Source: Pseudomonadota bacterium
GTDB taxonomy: Bacteria; Pseudomonadota; Gammaproteobacteria; Steroidobacterales; Steroidobacteraceae
DNA length: 36,344 bases
Direction of reading: 5' to 3'
NCBI GenBank assembly: GCA_021790795.1
Contig: JAJYFU010000019.1
Location: forward strand, 1-36,344
Shown: positions 26,353 through 35,758 of the stretch, piece after piece
Layout of the letters: each line of letters begins with the position of its first letter
Numbering within the stretch: position 1 is the stretch's first letter
Notes under the pieces: generated by a model
The model's input: the letters and a program-made list of their open reading frames with translations, nothing else
What the model was told of the DNA's origin: nothing
Database searches by the model: none
Position numbers and translations under genes: made by a program

Positions 26353-28452
26353 TTACCCGACTCTCCCGTATTGCTCGCCCCCCGCGATCCAGCGCGCCGA
26401 GAGCGCCGCGATAGTATCCGGATAGCGCGCAAGCAGCACCTCCGCCGCCGCCTGCACACGCGGCAGCAGATCCGCATCGCGCATCAGGTCCGCCACGCGC
26501 ATCTGCGCGAGTCCCGTCTGGCGCGTGCCGAGCAGCTCCCCGGGACCGCGCAGCTCCAGATCGCGCCTTGCGATCTCGAATCCGTCGTTGGTGCGGCGCA
26601 TGACTTGCAGGCGCTGGCGCGCCAGGTGCGACAGGGGCGCACGATAGAGCAGCACGCAGGTGCTCGCCGCCGCGCCGCGCCCGACCCGCCCGCGCAGCTG
26701 ATGCAACTGCGCCAGTCCCATGCGCTCGGCGTTTTCGACCACCATCAGCGTGGCGTTCGGCACATCGACCCCCACCTCGATGACGGTGGTGGCCACCAGC
26801 ACCTGCACGCGCCCGGCCTGGAACGTCAGCATCACCTCGTCCTTCTTTGCCGAGGACAGGCGGCCGTGGACCAGCCCGACGCGCACCTCGGGCAGCGCTT
26901 CGGCCAACACCGTGGCGGTCTCCTCGGCCGCCTGGGAGCGCAGCTCCTCGGACTCCTCGATGAGCGGGCAGACCCAGTAGACCTGTCGTCCCGAGCGGCA
27001 GGCCTGCGCGACCCGCGCCACCACCTCGTCACGCCGCTGCTCGGGGACCACCACCGTTTGCACGGGTGTACGTCCGGGCGGCAGAGCGTCGATCACCGAG
27101 ACGTCGAGATCCGCATAGGCGGTCATGGCCAGCGTGCGGGGGATCGGTGTGGCCGTCATGATGAGCTGATGCGGGAAGCGCCCCTCAGCCCGGCCCTTCT
27201 CCTGCAGGCGCAGGCGCTGCTGTACCCCGAAGCGGTGCTGTTCGTCGACGATCACCAGCGCGAGGTTCGAGAATGCGATTCCTTCCTGGAAGAGCGCGTG
27301 AGTCCCGACGGCGAGGCGCACCTCGCCGGAAGCGACCGCCTCGAGAGCGCTGCGCCGCGTGCGCGCCGGCTGCGTGCCCGACAGCAGCGCCACGGGCAGT
27401 CCGAGCGGCTCGAACCACGCGCGGAAGTTGCGGGCGTGCTGCTCGGCCAGCAGTTCCGTCGGAGCCATCAGCGCCGCCTGCGCGCGGCTGCCGGCGGCGC
27501 GCGCCGCGGCGAGAGCCGCCACGACCGTCTTGCCGCAGCCGACGTCACCCTGCACCAGCCGCACCATCGGCCGCTCGGCGCACAGATCGGTGTCGACTTC
27601 GGCCAACGCGCGCGCCTGAGCACCGGTCAACCGGAACGGCAGCGAGGCCAGTAATCGCGCCTCGAGTCCTTGTTCGTCGGCCAGCGGGCGAGCCGGATCG
27701 GTCTTGGCCGCCCGCTTCAGCAGCCGCAGGCTCGTTTGATGGGCGAGCAACTCCTCGAACGCCAGACGCCGCTGCGCGGGGTGGCGCCCCACGGACAGCT
27801 CGGCGAGCCGCGCGTCGCGCGGCGGCCGGTGCACGTAGCGCAGGGCGTCGCGCAGCGATGGCAGCGCAAGATTCTCCGTCACTTCACCCGGCAGCCAGTC
27901 GTGCACGCCCGCGGCGTCGAGCTCACCGAGCGCCTGCGTGATCAGGGCGCGCAACCGCCCCTGAGTCACCCCTTCCGTGAGGGGATACAAGGGCGTCAGG
28001 GTCTCCTCCACCGCCTCGGACTCCGAGGCGATGCGCCGATACTCCGGGTGGACCATCTCCAGGCCCTGCGGTCCGCGCCGGACTTCTCCGAAGCAGCGCA
28101 GCCTCGTGCCGCGCGCCAGGCCTTTCTGCTGCATCTCCGAGAAATGGAAGAACCGCAGTGTCAGGAACCCCGACCCGTCCGAGAGGCGGGTCAGCAGCTG
28201 CCGGCGGCGGCGATAAACCACTTCGGTGAGCTGAATCTCGCCTTGCACGAGGGTGCGCGTTCCGGGCGACAGCTCACCGATTTTTCTCAGGGTCGTGCGG
28301 TCGTCATAGCGCACCGGCAGGACGAACAGCAGGTCCTGCACCCGCGCGACGCCGAGGCGGCGCAGCCGCTCGGCGAGCTGCGCGCCGACACCGCGCAGTG
28401 CCGTCACCGGCCGCTGTTCGCTCGCAGCGCTTTTGTCCGCGGCCTCAGCCAA
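26353..28452 (-). CDS. recG: ATP-dependent DNA helicase RecG
   Basis: RecG remodels stalled replication forks and Holliday junctions. The 699-aa product has the N-terminal wedge/OB region ([17 protein letters not shown], then RYDDRTTL), Walker A GDVGCGKT, Walker B variant [19 protein letters not shown], and the C-terminal helicase and TRG-type segment ([32 protein letters not shown]). The start overlaps the ridA 3' end by 8 bp. Length and domains are normal. Confidence 0.96.
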   Translation of the reverse strand: MAEAADKSAASEQRPVTALRGVGAQLAERLRRLGVARVQDLLFVLPVRYDDRTTLRKIGELSPGTRTLVQGEIQLTEVVYRRRRQLLTRLSDGSGFLTLRFFHFSEMQQKGLARGTRLRCFGEVRRGPQGLEMVHPEYRRIASESEAVEETLTPLYPLTEGVTQGRLRALITQALGELDAAGVHDWLPGEVTENLALPSLRDALRYVHRPPRDARLAELSVGRHPAQRRLAFEELLAHQTSLRLLKRAAKTDPARPLADEQGLEARLLASLPFRLTGAQARALAEVDTDLCAERPMVRLVQGDVGCGKTVVAALAAARAAGSRAQAALMAPTELLAEQHARNFRAWFEPLGLPVALLSGTQPARTRRSALEAVASGEVRLAVGTHALFQEGIAFSNLALVIVDEQHRFGVQQRLRLQEKGRAEGRFPHQLIMTATPIPRTLAMTAYADLDVSVIDALPPGRTPVQTVVVPEQRRDEVVARVAQACRSGRQVYWVCPLIEESEELRSQAAEETATVLAEALPEVRVGLVHGRLSSAKKDEVMLTFQAGRVQVLVATTVIEVGVDVPNATLMVVENAERMGLAQLHQLRGRVGRGAAASTCVLLYRAPLSHLARQRLQVMRRTNDGFEIARRDLELRGPGELLGTRQTGLAQMRVADLMRDADLLPRVQAAAEVLLARYPDTIAALSARWIAGGEQYGRVG

Positions 28453-28828
28453 GATGCAGAATGCACTCCGCCTCGACGCGCGCGCCGCGCGGCAGTTGCG
28501 CCACGCCGACCGCGGCGCGCGCCGGGTACGGCTGCGGAAAATACTGCGCCATGATTTCGTTGACCTTGGCGAAGTGCGCGAGATCGGTCAGATAGATGTT
28601 GACCTTCACCGCCTGCGCCAGCGTGCCGCCGGCCGCGCGGGCCACCGCGTCGAGATTGTCGAACACGCGGCGGATCTCCGCCTCGATGCCCCCGCCAACC
28701 AGTTCCTTGGTGGCCGGATCGAGCGGTATCTGGCCGGAAAGATAGACCGTATCGCCGGCGCGGACCGCCTGGGAATAGGTGCCGATCGCCGGCGGCGCCT
28801 CGTCGGTATGAATGATGCTGTGTCTCAT
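28445..28828 (-). CDS. ridA: RidA family reactive imine/enamine deaminase
   Basis: RidA hydrolyses 2-aminoacrylate and similar intermediates released by PLP enzymes. I start it at ATG 28828 ([21 protein letters not shown], 127 aa), which has GAGG six bases upstream; the track's start is four codons earlier and overlaps the spoT stop. Family blocks [25 protein letters not shown] and [12 protein letters not shown] with the substrate-binding arginine are present. It lies between spoT and recG. Confidence 0.94.
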   Translation of the reverse strand: MRHSIIHTDEAPPAIGTYSQAVRAGDTVYLSGQIPLDPATKELVGGGIEAEIRRVFDNLDAVARAAGGTLAQAVKVNIYLTDLAHFAKVNEIMAQYFPQPYPARAAVGVAQLPRGARVEAECILHLG

Positions 28829-28836
28829 GCGGGTCC

Positions 28837-31056
28837 TCATTCGGTGTGGGAACTCGAATCCGATTCGTCGAGCTCGTCGGCGTCGGAGCGCTCGTCGCGC
28901 GCGTGCGCGGCGATCGTGCGGCTGACCCGGGTGACGTCCGGCAGGCGGCGGATGACTCGCATGACGCGCGCGAGCTGTTTGCGATCACGCACTTTCAGCT
29001 CGAAAGTCAGGATCGAGGCATCGCCTTCCTGCTCCTCGATCGAGACATGATGGATGTTCGTGTCGGCGCTGGCGATCGCGGCGGCCACGTGCGCGAGCAC
29101 GCCGGTGCGGTTGACGACATCGACCCGGATCTCGGAGCTGAACAGGCGTTCCGGTGCGCTCTGCCAGCTCACCGGCAACCATTTCTCGGGATGCTTGCGG
29201 TAGTCCTCGACGTTGACGCACCGATCGCGGTGAATCACCACGCCGCGGCCGCTGGAGAGAAATGCGAACACCGGATCATTCGGCAGCGGGAAGCAGCAGC
29301 GCGCATAGCTGACGAGCAATCCCTCGGTACCGGCGATCGCGAGCGGCGCGGGCATCGAGGCGCCCGGCTCGGCGGCGGCCGGCAGCAAGCGGCGCGCCAC
29401 CAGCGGCGCGAGCCGCTCGCCGAGCCCGATCTTCTCGTACAGCTCGTTCATGTCCTGCATGCCGAGCTCCCCGAGCACCGCCGCGCGCGCCTCGGCGGCG
29501 ACGTCCTCGAACGACAGGTGAGACTCCGCGAGCGCCTGGGTGAGCAGCCGCTGGCCGAGCGCGATCGCTTCGGTGCGGCGCAGACCTTTCAGGTAATGAC
29601 GAATCGCACTGCGCGCCTTGGCCGTGACCACGAAGCCCACCCAGGCCGGATTGGGCACCGCGCCCTTGGCGGTGATGATCTCCACCGTCTGCCCGTTGCG
29701 CAGCACCGTGCGCAGCGGCGTGAGGCGCCGATCCACCTTGGCGGCGACGCAGCGATTGCCGACGTCGGTGTGGACCGCGTAGGCGAAATCGACCACGGTT
29801 GCGCCGCTGGGAAGCCTGAGAATCCGGCCCTTCGGGGTAAACACGTACACCTTGTCGGGGTACAGGTCGACCTTGACGCTCTCGAGGAACTCCTCGGAGT
29901 TGCCGTCCTCCTGCAGCGCCACCAGACCGGAGAGCCACTCGCGCGCGCTCTCCTGCTGGACCGAGCTGGCGACGTCCCCTGTCTTGTACTTCCAGTGCGC
30001 GGCGATGCCCGACTCCGCGACACAATCCATGTCCTCGGTGCGGATCTGAACCTCGATCGGCACGGCGTTGGGGCCGAACAGCGTGGTATGCAAGGACTGA
30101 TAGCCGTTGACCCGAGGGATGGCGATGTAATCCTTGAAGCGCCCGGGCATCGGCCGGAATACCGAGTGGACCACGCCGATGGTGCGGTAACAGGTATCCA
30201 GCTCATCGACGATGATGCGCAGCCCGTAGACATCGACGATCTCGGCGAGCGAGGCACGCTTGCGCAGCATTTTCTTGTAAATGCTGTACAGATGCTTCTC
30301 GCGCATCTCCACGCGTGCCGGGATGCCGTGCTTGGCGAGCGCCGCGGACAGTTGCCGCTCGATTTTCTTCAGAAACTCCTTTTGATTGCCCCGTGCCTTG
30401 CGCAGGGCATGCTCCAGCACGCGGTAGCGCCGCGGATACAGCGCGCGGAACCCGAGCTCTTCGAGCTCGAGCTTCAGGCTGTACAGGCCCAGGCGCTCGG
30501 CGATGGGCGCGTAGATCTCCAGCGTCTCGCGCGCGATCGCCCGGCGCCGATGCGGCGGCATCGACTGGATCGTGCGCATGTTGTGCGTGCGGTCGGCGAG
30601 CTTGACCAGGATGACGCGCAGGTCGCGCACCATCGCCAGCAACATCTTGCGAAACGATTCCGCCTGCGCTTCCTCGCGGCTCTTGAACTGAATCGCATCG
30701 AGCTTGGTCACCCCGTCGACGAGCTCGGCCACGTCGGCGCCGAAGCGGGCGGCAAGCTGATCCTTGGGGGTCGGGGTATCCTCGATGACATCGTGGAGAA
30801 TGGCCGCGATGAGGGTATCGGCGTCCAGGCGCAGGTCGGCCAGGATCGCCGCGGTGGCCACCGGATGGGCGATGAATGGCTCGCCGGAGCGGCGCTTCTG
30901 GCCCTGATGGGCCGATGCCCCGAATTCCGCCGCTTCGCGGATGCGCGCCACCTGCTCCGGCGGCAGATAGCCGCCGACGGTGGCGAGCAATTCCTTCAGC
31001 CCAGGGGTACGCCTTCCGCCGGGAAGCAACCCGAGGAGGGAAGACGCATACTCCAT
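28837..31056 (-). CDS. spoT: Bifunctional (p)ppGpp synthetase/hydrolase SpoT
   Basis: SpoT sets the level of the alarmone (p)ppGpp. The 739-aa protein has the HD hydrolase domain with its metal site intact (LHDVIEDT, about 87-94), a synthetase domain with [21 protein letters not shown] and the RTEDMD/EIQIRT-type motif, a TGS domain ([22 protein letters not shown]) and a C-terminal ACT domain. An intact HD suggests hydrolase activity; the synthetase motifs also look complete. The N-terminus is some 20 residues longer than common SpoT. It sits 24 bp after rpoZ. Confidence 0.96.
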   Translation of the reverse strand: MEYASSLLGLLPGGRRTPGLKELLATVGGYLPPEQVARIREAAEFGASAHQGQKRRSGEPFIAHPVATAAILADLRLDADTLIAAILHDVIEDTPTPKDQLAARFGADVAELVDGVTKLDAIQFKSREEAQAESFRKMLLAMVRDLRVILVKLADRTHNMRTIQSMPPHRRRAIARETLEIYAPIAERLGLYSLKLELEELGFRALYPRRYRVLEHALRKARGNQKEFLKKIERQLSAALAKHGIPARVEMREKHLYSIYKKMLRKRASLAEIVDVYGLRIIVDELDTCYRTIGVVHSVFRPMPGRFKDYIAIPRVNGYQSLHTTLFGPNAVPIEVQIRTEDMDCVAESGIAAHWKYKTGDVASSVQQESAREWLSGLVALQEDGNSEEFLESVKVDLYPDKVYVFTPKGRILRLPSGATVVDFAYAVHTDVGNRCVAAKVDRRLTPLRTVLRNGQTVEIITAKGAVPNPAWVGFVVTAKARSAIRHYLKGLRRTEAIALGQRLLTQALAESHLSFEDVAAEARAAVLGELGMQDMNELYEKIGLGERLAPLVARRLLPAAAEPGASMPAPLAIAGTEGLLVSYARCCFPLPNDPVFAFLSSGRGVVIHRDRCVNVEDYRKHPEKWLPVSWQSAPERLFSSEIRVDVVNRTGVLAHVAAAIASADTNIHHVSIEEQEGDASILTFELKVRDRKQLARVMRVIRRLPDVTRVSRTIAAHARDERSDADELDESDSSSHTE

Positions 31057-31080
31057 ATCACGCGCGCGACCGCTCCGTGG

Positions 31081-31368
31081 CTAGTGCTCGCCCAGGCCGA
31101 ACTGCGGCGCGCGGAAGGCCGTCTGCATGTCCAGCTCCGGCACCCCCGGCGGCGGCTCGGCCGGCGGCTCGGGCTCACGAAGCATTTCGAGCGTGACGTT
31201 GCCCGCGGCGATCTCGCGCAGCGCGAGGACCGTGGGTTTGTCGTTCTCCAGCGGCAGGGTCGGCTCGGCGCCATTGGCGAGCCGCCGGGCACGCTGCGCG
31301 GCCAGGATCACCAGCTGAAACAAGTTATCGACGTTCTGCAGGCAATCTTCGACGGTGATGCGGGCCAT
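31081..31368 (-). CDS. rpoZ: RNA polymerase omega subunit
   Basis: Omega helps assemble RNA polymerase and forms part of the ppGpp-binding site 1. The 95-aa product begins [30 protein letters not shown], as is usual, with [15 protein letters not shown] in the middle and an acidic, Pro-rich tail. The order gmk-rpoZ-spoT is widespread in gammaproteobacteria and is kept here, 80 bp after the rdgB-gmk fusion. Confidence 0.96.
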   Translation of the reverse strand: MARITVEDCLQNVDNLFQLVILAAQRARRLANGAEPTLPLENDKPTVLALREIAAGNVTLEMLREPEPPAEPPPGVPELDMQTAFRAPQFGLGEH

Positions 31369-31448
31369 GGCGGTACTTCGGTGGTGATGGATTGGCGGGC
31401 GCGGCGGACGCGCGGAAAGAAAGGCTACTATACGGCAATCGCAGGGGT

Positions 31449-32678
31449 TCAGGCCAGCAGCTGAGCGAGGAGCGGCTCGAGTCCGCGCCGGGAGGCCGCC
31501 AGCGGGCCGCCCCGCCCCTCGATGATCCCCGCCAGGTCGTCCACGGCCTGCCCGAAGTCGTCGTTCACCACGACGTAGTCGAACTCACCCCAATGGGTCA
31601 TGTCGCTCACGGCATCGCTCAGACGGCGCGCAATGACCTCGGCGGAATCTGTGGCTCGGCCGCGCAACCGCTGCTCGAGGGCGGCACGCGAAGGTGGCAG
31701 CACGAAGATCGTTACGGACTCCGGGAGCACCCGACGCACCTGGCGGGCACCCTGCCAATCGATCTCCAGAACCACGTCGCCACCCCCGGCCAAGCGGGCT
31801 TCCACCGGCTCACGCGCGGTTCCGTAGTAATTGTCGAAGACTCGGGCGTACTCGAGAAAGCGGCCCTCGTCCGCCATGCGCTCGAATTGCTCGACGCTCA
31901 CGAAGTGATATTCCCGTCCGTCGACCTCGGTGACGCGCTTCGGCCGGGTCGTGTGCGAGATCGAGAGCCGCAGATCGGGTTTGCGCACCAGCAGCTCACG
32001 GACCAGCGAGGTCTTCCCCGCACCGGAAGGGGCCGCCAGGATGAACAATCGGCCGCGCCGGGGCGAACCGGAGCCGGGCGTGCGCGCGAGCCGCGAGGCG
32101 GCGAGGGCAGCCAGTGCGTGCAAGGCCTGACCACGGTGGCTCACCGCGTTCTTTTCCACCGCCGAGAGCTCCGCCGCGGTGCGTGCCGAGTCCCGGGGCA
32201 CGAAAATCGGGTCGTAGCCGAAGCCGCCGGCGCCGCGCGGCGCCCGCGCGATGCGGCCTTCCCAAGTCCCCTCGGCAATCAGCGGATCGGGATCATCCGG
32301 GCCGCGCACGAGTGCCACGACACAGCGGTAACGCGCCCCGCGTTCGCTCTCGGGCACCCCGTCGAGCTCTCCCAGGAGCTTGTGCAGATTGTCCTCGTCG
32401 CTCGCCCCCTCGCCCGCATAGCGCGCCGAGTACACTCCGGGGCGGCCCCGCAGCGCGTCGACCTCGATGCCGGAATCGTCGGCAAGCGCCGGCAGCCCCG
32501 TCTGCCGGGCCGCAAACCGGGCCTTCAGCAGCGCATTCTCCCGAAAAGTCGTCCCCGTCTCGGGCGGCGTCGTCAGACCAAACGCGATCTGGGGCACGAC
32601 CCCGATACCAAGCGGCCCGAGCAATTCGCCGAGCTCGCGGAGCTTGCCCGGGTTGCCGCTGGCGAGGACGATCTTCAT
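31449..32678 (-). CDS. RdgB-Gmk fusion: non-canonical purine NTP pyrophosphatase joined to guanylate kinase
   Basis: One uninterrupted 409-aa frame contains two normally separate enzymes. Residues 1 to about 193 are RdgB/HAM1, which hydrolyses ITP, dITP and XTP to monophosphates: SGNPGK at 7-12, ADDSG at 66-70, GGFGYDPIF at 151-159 and SHRGQA at 180-185. A 15-residue Gly/Ser/Pro/Arg linker ([11 protein letters not shown]) leads to guanylate kinase from about 211 to 409, which converts GMP to GDP: P-loop APSGAGKTS at 216-224, SHTTRPKR at 241-248, GREYHFV, the family's [12 protein letters not shown] and [10 protein letters not shown]. Both halves look complete in length and motifs. rdgB follows rph and gmk precedes rpoZ in related genomes, so the joint seems to have formed at the meeting point of two gene blocks. 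An internal TTG at the start of the Gmk part has no good ribosome-binding site. Confidence 0.92.
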   Translation of the reverse strand: MKIVLASGNPGKLRELGELLGPLGIGVVPQIAFGLTTPPETGTTFRENALLKARFAARQTGLPALADDSGIEVDALRGRPGVYSARYAGEGASDEDNLHKLLGELDGVPESERGARYRCVVALVRGPDDPDPLIAEGTWEGRIARAPRGAGGFGYDPIFVPRDSARTAAELSAVEKNAVSHRGQALHALAALAASRLARTPGSGSPRRGRLFILAAPSGAGKTSLVRELLVRKPDLRLSISHTTRPKRVTEVDGREYHFVSVEQFERMADEGRFLEYARVFDNYYGTAREPVEARLAGGGDVVLEIDWQGARQVRRVLPESVTIFVLPPSRAALEQRLRGRATDSAEVIARRLSDAVSDMTHWGEFDYVVVNDDFGQAVDDLAGIIEGRGGPLAASRRGLEPLLAQLLA

Positions 32679-32750
32679 GCGCGATGCGCAAGACTCAATG
32701 GGATTCGCAGCGGACCGGAGCGACGCTGCCGAGGATCCGGATTCGGCCGG

Positions 32751-33491
32751 TCATGCCCCGACCGCCTGGCTCTGCAACGGGAAGAGCTGCTCGATACCGC
32801 CTGCGGCGAGCGCCAGCATCGCATCGAGCTCGTGGCGGCGAAACGCATGGCCCTCCGCCGTGCCCTGCAGCTCGATGAACGCTCCGCCGTCGTTCATGAC
32901 GACGTTCATATCGACCTCGGCGTGCGAATCCTCCTGGTAGTCCAGATCGAGCACGGGCACCCCGCCGACGATTCCGACGGAGATCGCCGCCACCTGACCA
33001 TGCAGGGGATCGGCCGAGATCGCCCGCCTGCGCAGCAGGCCGCGGCAGGCCTGCGCCAGGGCGACGTAGCCGCCGGCGATGGAGGCGGTCCGAGTCCCGC
33101 CGTCGGCCTGCAGCACGTCACAATCGATCAGGATCGTGCGCTCGCCGAGCGCCTTCAGATCGATGACCGCGCGCAGCGAGCGGCCGATCAGCCGCTGGAT
33201 CTCCTGCGTGCGTCCGCTCTGCTTGCCGCGCGCGGCCTCGCGGGCCGAGCGCGTGTGCGTCGAGCGCGGCAGCATGCCGTATTCGGCGGTGATCCAGCCC
33301 TGCCCTTTGCCGCGCAAGAATGCCGGCACCGTGTCCTCGACGCTGGCGGTACACAGCACCTGCGTGTCGCCGAATTCCACCAGCACCGACCCTTCGGCGT
33401 GCTTGGCAAAGCGGCGGGTGAAGGCCGCGGGCCGCAATTGATCGGGAGCGCGGCCGCCCGATCGGGTAAAACCACCTCTGTCTACGGTCAT
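32751..33491 (-). CDS. rph: Ribonuclease PH
   Basis: RNase PH is a phosphorolytic 3'-5' exoribonuclease that trims tRNA precursors. I start it at ATG 33491 ([21 protein letters not shown]), giving 246 aa, and the track's longer version reads back into the PP2C gene. Conserved blocks include [48 protein letters not shown], and [11 protein letters not shown]. The start overlaps the PP2C stop as ATGA, and the stop lies 72 bp before rdgB. Confidence 0.96.
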   Translation of the reverse strand: MTVDRGGFTRSGGRAPDQLRPAAFTRRFAKHAEGSVLVEFGDTQVLCTASVEDTVPAFLRGKGQGWITAEYGMLPRSTHTRSAREAARGKQSGRTQEIQRLIGRSLRAVIDLKALGERTILIDCDVLQADGGTRTASIAGGYVALAQACRGLLRRRAISADPLHGQVAAISVGIVGGVPVLDLDYQEDSHAEVDMNVVMNDGGAFIELQGTAEGHAFRRHELDAMLALAAGGIEQLFPLQSQAVGA

Positions 33492-34240
33492 TCCGTCTCT
33501 CCGTGCCACTGCAGTGCCGCCGCCGAGGTGTTGTCGCTTCCGGATCCGGCGCGCTTCACCGCTCGGCGAGCGAGCGTCATGAGCTTCTCGCGTATCGGGC
33601 TCCCCGCAGCGCACAGCGCCGCGGCGATCTCCTCGTCCTTCAACGGTCCCCAGAGTCCGTCGCTGCACACCAGCAGCGCATCGCCGGGCTCGAGCGGGCG
33701 GCGGCGGGTGATCGCCATGTCCGGCAGGATCACCCCGCCGCCCAGGCAGCACTCGACGTAGTTGCGCATCGGATGCGCCTGCGCCTGCTCGGCGGTGATC
33801 AGCCCCTCGCGCAGCAGCCCTTCCACGTGGCTGTGATCGCGGCTGCGGCCGATGAGTCGTCCGCCGCGGAAATGATAGATCCGGCTGTCACCGATATGCG
33901 CCCACCAGGCCCCGCCCTGCTGAATCAGGCACAGCGCGCATGTGGCCCGCGGGCGCTGATCGAGCGGCGCCTGCGCGCCGAGCTTGACGACTTCCTCATG
34001 GGCGCGTCCCAGCGTCAGGTGAAGAAAACCAAGGGGATCGAACAACGGCTGCGGGGTGTGCGAGAACGCATCGAGCACGGTCTGCCGGGTGATCTGCGCA
34101 GCGCGCGCGCCATCGGCGTAGCCGCCCATTCCGTCGGCGATGATCAGCAGCGCCGCGTGCTCGCTCGTAGCGACGGCGACGCGATCCTGATTCTCCCCCC
34201 GTCCACCCTGCAAGCTGACTTCGGCGTAGTCGATCCGCAA
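33488..34240 (-). CDS. PP2C-family serine/threonine protein phosphatase
   Basis: The 250-aa protein has PP2C metal-binding motifs: GRGENQDR near 14-21, [11 protein letters not shown] near 34-44, [20 protein letters not shown] and GSDNTSA. It is soluble and resembles the stand-alone PrpC/Stp phosphatases that reverse Ser/Thr kinases. No partner kinase is in the window. The start is TTG 34240, with AAGGGA five bases upstream. It is the first gene of the long minus-strand run and is divergent from yicC. Confidence 0.92.
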   Translation of the reverse strand: MRIDYAEVSLQGGRGENQDRVAVATSEHAALLIIADGMGGYADGARAAQITRQTVLDAFSHTPQPLFDPLGFLHLTLGRAHEEVVKLGAQAPLDQRPRATCALCLIQQGGAWWAHIGDSRIYHFRGGRLIGRSRDHSHVEGLLREGLITAEQAQAHPMRNYVECCLGGGVILPDMAITRRRPLEPGDALLVCSDGLWGPLKDEEIAAALCAAGSPIREKLMTLARRAVKRAGSGSDNTSAAALQWHGETE

Positions 34241-34248
34241 GCGAATCC

Positions 34249-34284
34249 CTTTATATCTGCTAAAGTTCGGGGCAGCTTTATATC
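34249..34284. repeat. Direct repeat CTTTATATC in the PP2C/yicC divergent promoter region
   Basis: The 9-base word CTTTATATC occurs at 34249-34257 and again at 34276-34284, 27 bp apart, in a short AT-rich patch of otherwise GC-rich DNA. It may be part of promoter -10 regions for yicC or a regulator site. Chance similarity is possible. Confidence 0.35.
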
Positions 34285-34317
34285 ATCCTACCGCGCCGGG
34301 AGCGTAGCGTTAACCAG

Positions 34318-35181
34318 ATGATTTCCAGTATGACAGGCTTCGCCCGGCGCGAGCTCTCCGGTCCCTGGGGGAGCCTCGTGTGCGAGCTGCGCAGCGTCAA
34401 TCACCGCTTCCTCGAGAGCGGCTTTCGTCTGCCCGAGGAGCTGCGCTCGGTGGAGGGTGACCTGCGTCAGCGCCTGGGGCAGGCATTGCGCCGCGGCAAG
34501 CTCGACTGCACGATCACCTACCGCCCGGCGCAGGCCGCGGCGATGACCCTCGAGGTGGACGCCCCCGCGCTCGAGCGGCTGACCTCGCGGCTCGATGAGC
34601 TGCAACGGGTCATTCCGCTCGGCTCGGTCAACCTGCTCGAGGTGCTGCGCTGGCCCGGAATCCTGAAGGATCAGACAACCGCCGGCGAGGCATTGCTCGC
34701 AGCGGCGCGCGAGCTGTTCGACGCCGCGATCAGCGACCTGTGCGCGGCCCGCTCCCGCGAGGGCGAGAAGCTGCGCGCGGTTCTCGAGCAGCGCTGCGAG
34801 AGCCTCGAGGCTTTGGTGAAGCAGGTGCAGGCGCGGCTCCCGGATGTCCAGGCGCGGCTGACCGCGAAAGTCCGCGACCGCATAAAGGAGTTGGCCTCCG
34901 GTGCCGATCAGGACCGCCTCGAGCAGGAGATCGCGCTGTTGCTGCAGCGGCTGGATGTGGATGAAGAGCTCGAGCGCCTGAGCGGGCACGTCGCGGAGAT
35001 CCGGCGGGTGCTCACCGGCAACGAGCCCGCGGGACGGCGGCTGGACTTCCTCATGCAGGAGCTGAACCGCGAGGCCAACACGCTCTCTTCGAAGTCGCAG
35101 GACCTCGAGACAACTCGCACCGCCGTCGACATGAAGGTGCTGATCGAGCAGATGCGCGAGCAGGTGCAGAACGCCGAATAG
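34318..35181 (+). CDS. yicC: YicC family endoribonuclease
   Basis: The 287-aa length equals that of the E. coli protein. It begins MISSMTGFARRE and has the N-terminal block CELRSVNHRFLESGFRLPEELRS, a coiled-coil-like middle (about 150-210) and the C-terminal signature GRRLDFLMQELNREANTLSSKSQD...TAVDMKVLIEQMREQVQN. YicC proteins are reported as endoribonucleases acting on small RNAs in E. coli. It normally precedes gmk, but here it is divergent from the PP2C-rph-rdgB/gmk run. Confidence 0.95.
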   Translation: MISSMTGFARRELSGPWGSLVCELRSVNHRFLESGFRLPEELRSVEGDLRQRLGQALRRGKLDCTITYRPAQAAAMTLEVDAPALERLTSRLDELQRVIPLGSVNLLEVLRWPGILKDQTTAGEALLAAARELFDAAISDLCAARSREGEKLRAVLEQRCESLEALVKQVQARLPDVQARLTAKVRDRIKELASGADQDRLEQEIALLLQRLDVDEELERLSGHVAEIRRVLTGNEPAGRRLDFLMQELNREANTLSSKSQDLETTRTAVDMKVLIEQMREQVQNAE

Positions 35182-35184
35182 CGT

Positions 35185-35524
35185 TCAGGACGTCGAGGCG
35201 TGCCCCTCCTCCGACTTGAGAATGGCCTGGCGATGACGCTCGGTCAGTACGAGGCCCTTGCCAGTCAGGTCGGAATCGGTTTTGTCGATCGGCAAGATGC
35301 GAACGCACTCCGAGTGCAGTCCCACTGCGCCGACGAGTTCATCGATGGTCTCCCCGGACGGATAAGGCGCGGTTGAGCTGCAGGAGCGGCTCGGGCCAAA
35401 ACGCACCGGTCGTCGGCGCGTCATCGACGAACCCGTCGATCCTCGGGTCGCGGATCTTGATGAAGCTGCTTGCGCAGCTCTGGGAGTCCGCGACGAGACG
35501 TGCGCGAAGGTCAAATACATCCAC
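35185..35524 (-). pseudogene. Broken N-terminus of a large DEAD/DEAH-box helicase (defence-type)
   Basis: Two minus-strand frames each carry half of one recognisable start. The first reads VDVFDLRARLVAD...SFIKIRDPRIDGFVDD...FWPEPLLQLN, and the second continues GETIDELVGAVGLHSECVRI...LTERHRQAILKSE. In intact relatives these follow one another directly and lead to a Walker A about 15 residues later. Here the frame shifts near 35370-35375, and the text stops at HASTS before any Walker A, only 3 bp from the yicC stop. The original GTG at 35524 still has GAGG six bases upstream. The N-terminus resembles large DUF1998-type helicases such as those in DISARM and Druantia loci. I recall the motif pattern rather than an alignment, so the exact family is unsure. 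Confidence 0.6.
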
Positions 35525-35758
35525 ACTGAACCTCAGGTGATTCCGCCAAGCCACACGCAACCATGGACGTCGCTGCCGGTGCTGGTCCGAACAGCAGCGT
35601 CAAACGGCTGAAAGCGACAAAGCAGTGGTTCGTAAAAGAGACTGGATGCGCGAGAAGCCAGGACGTCGAGCGCCCCTATTTTATTTCTTGGTTGCCGTCA
35701 TTTTCATCGTCCGTGTTACTTCTCGTGCCGACCAGACCCGCAGGTCATGCTGTCGCGG

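Noticed and set aside
28846-31464. 872-aa plus-strand ORF opposite spoT
   Set aside because: It mirrors spoT and rpoZ exactly and is low in complexity, an antisense artefact of GC-rich codons.
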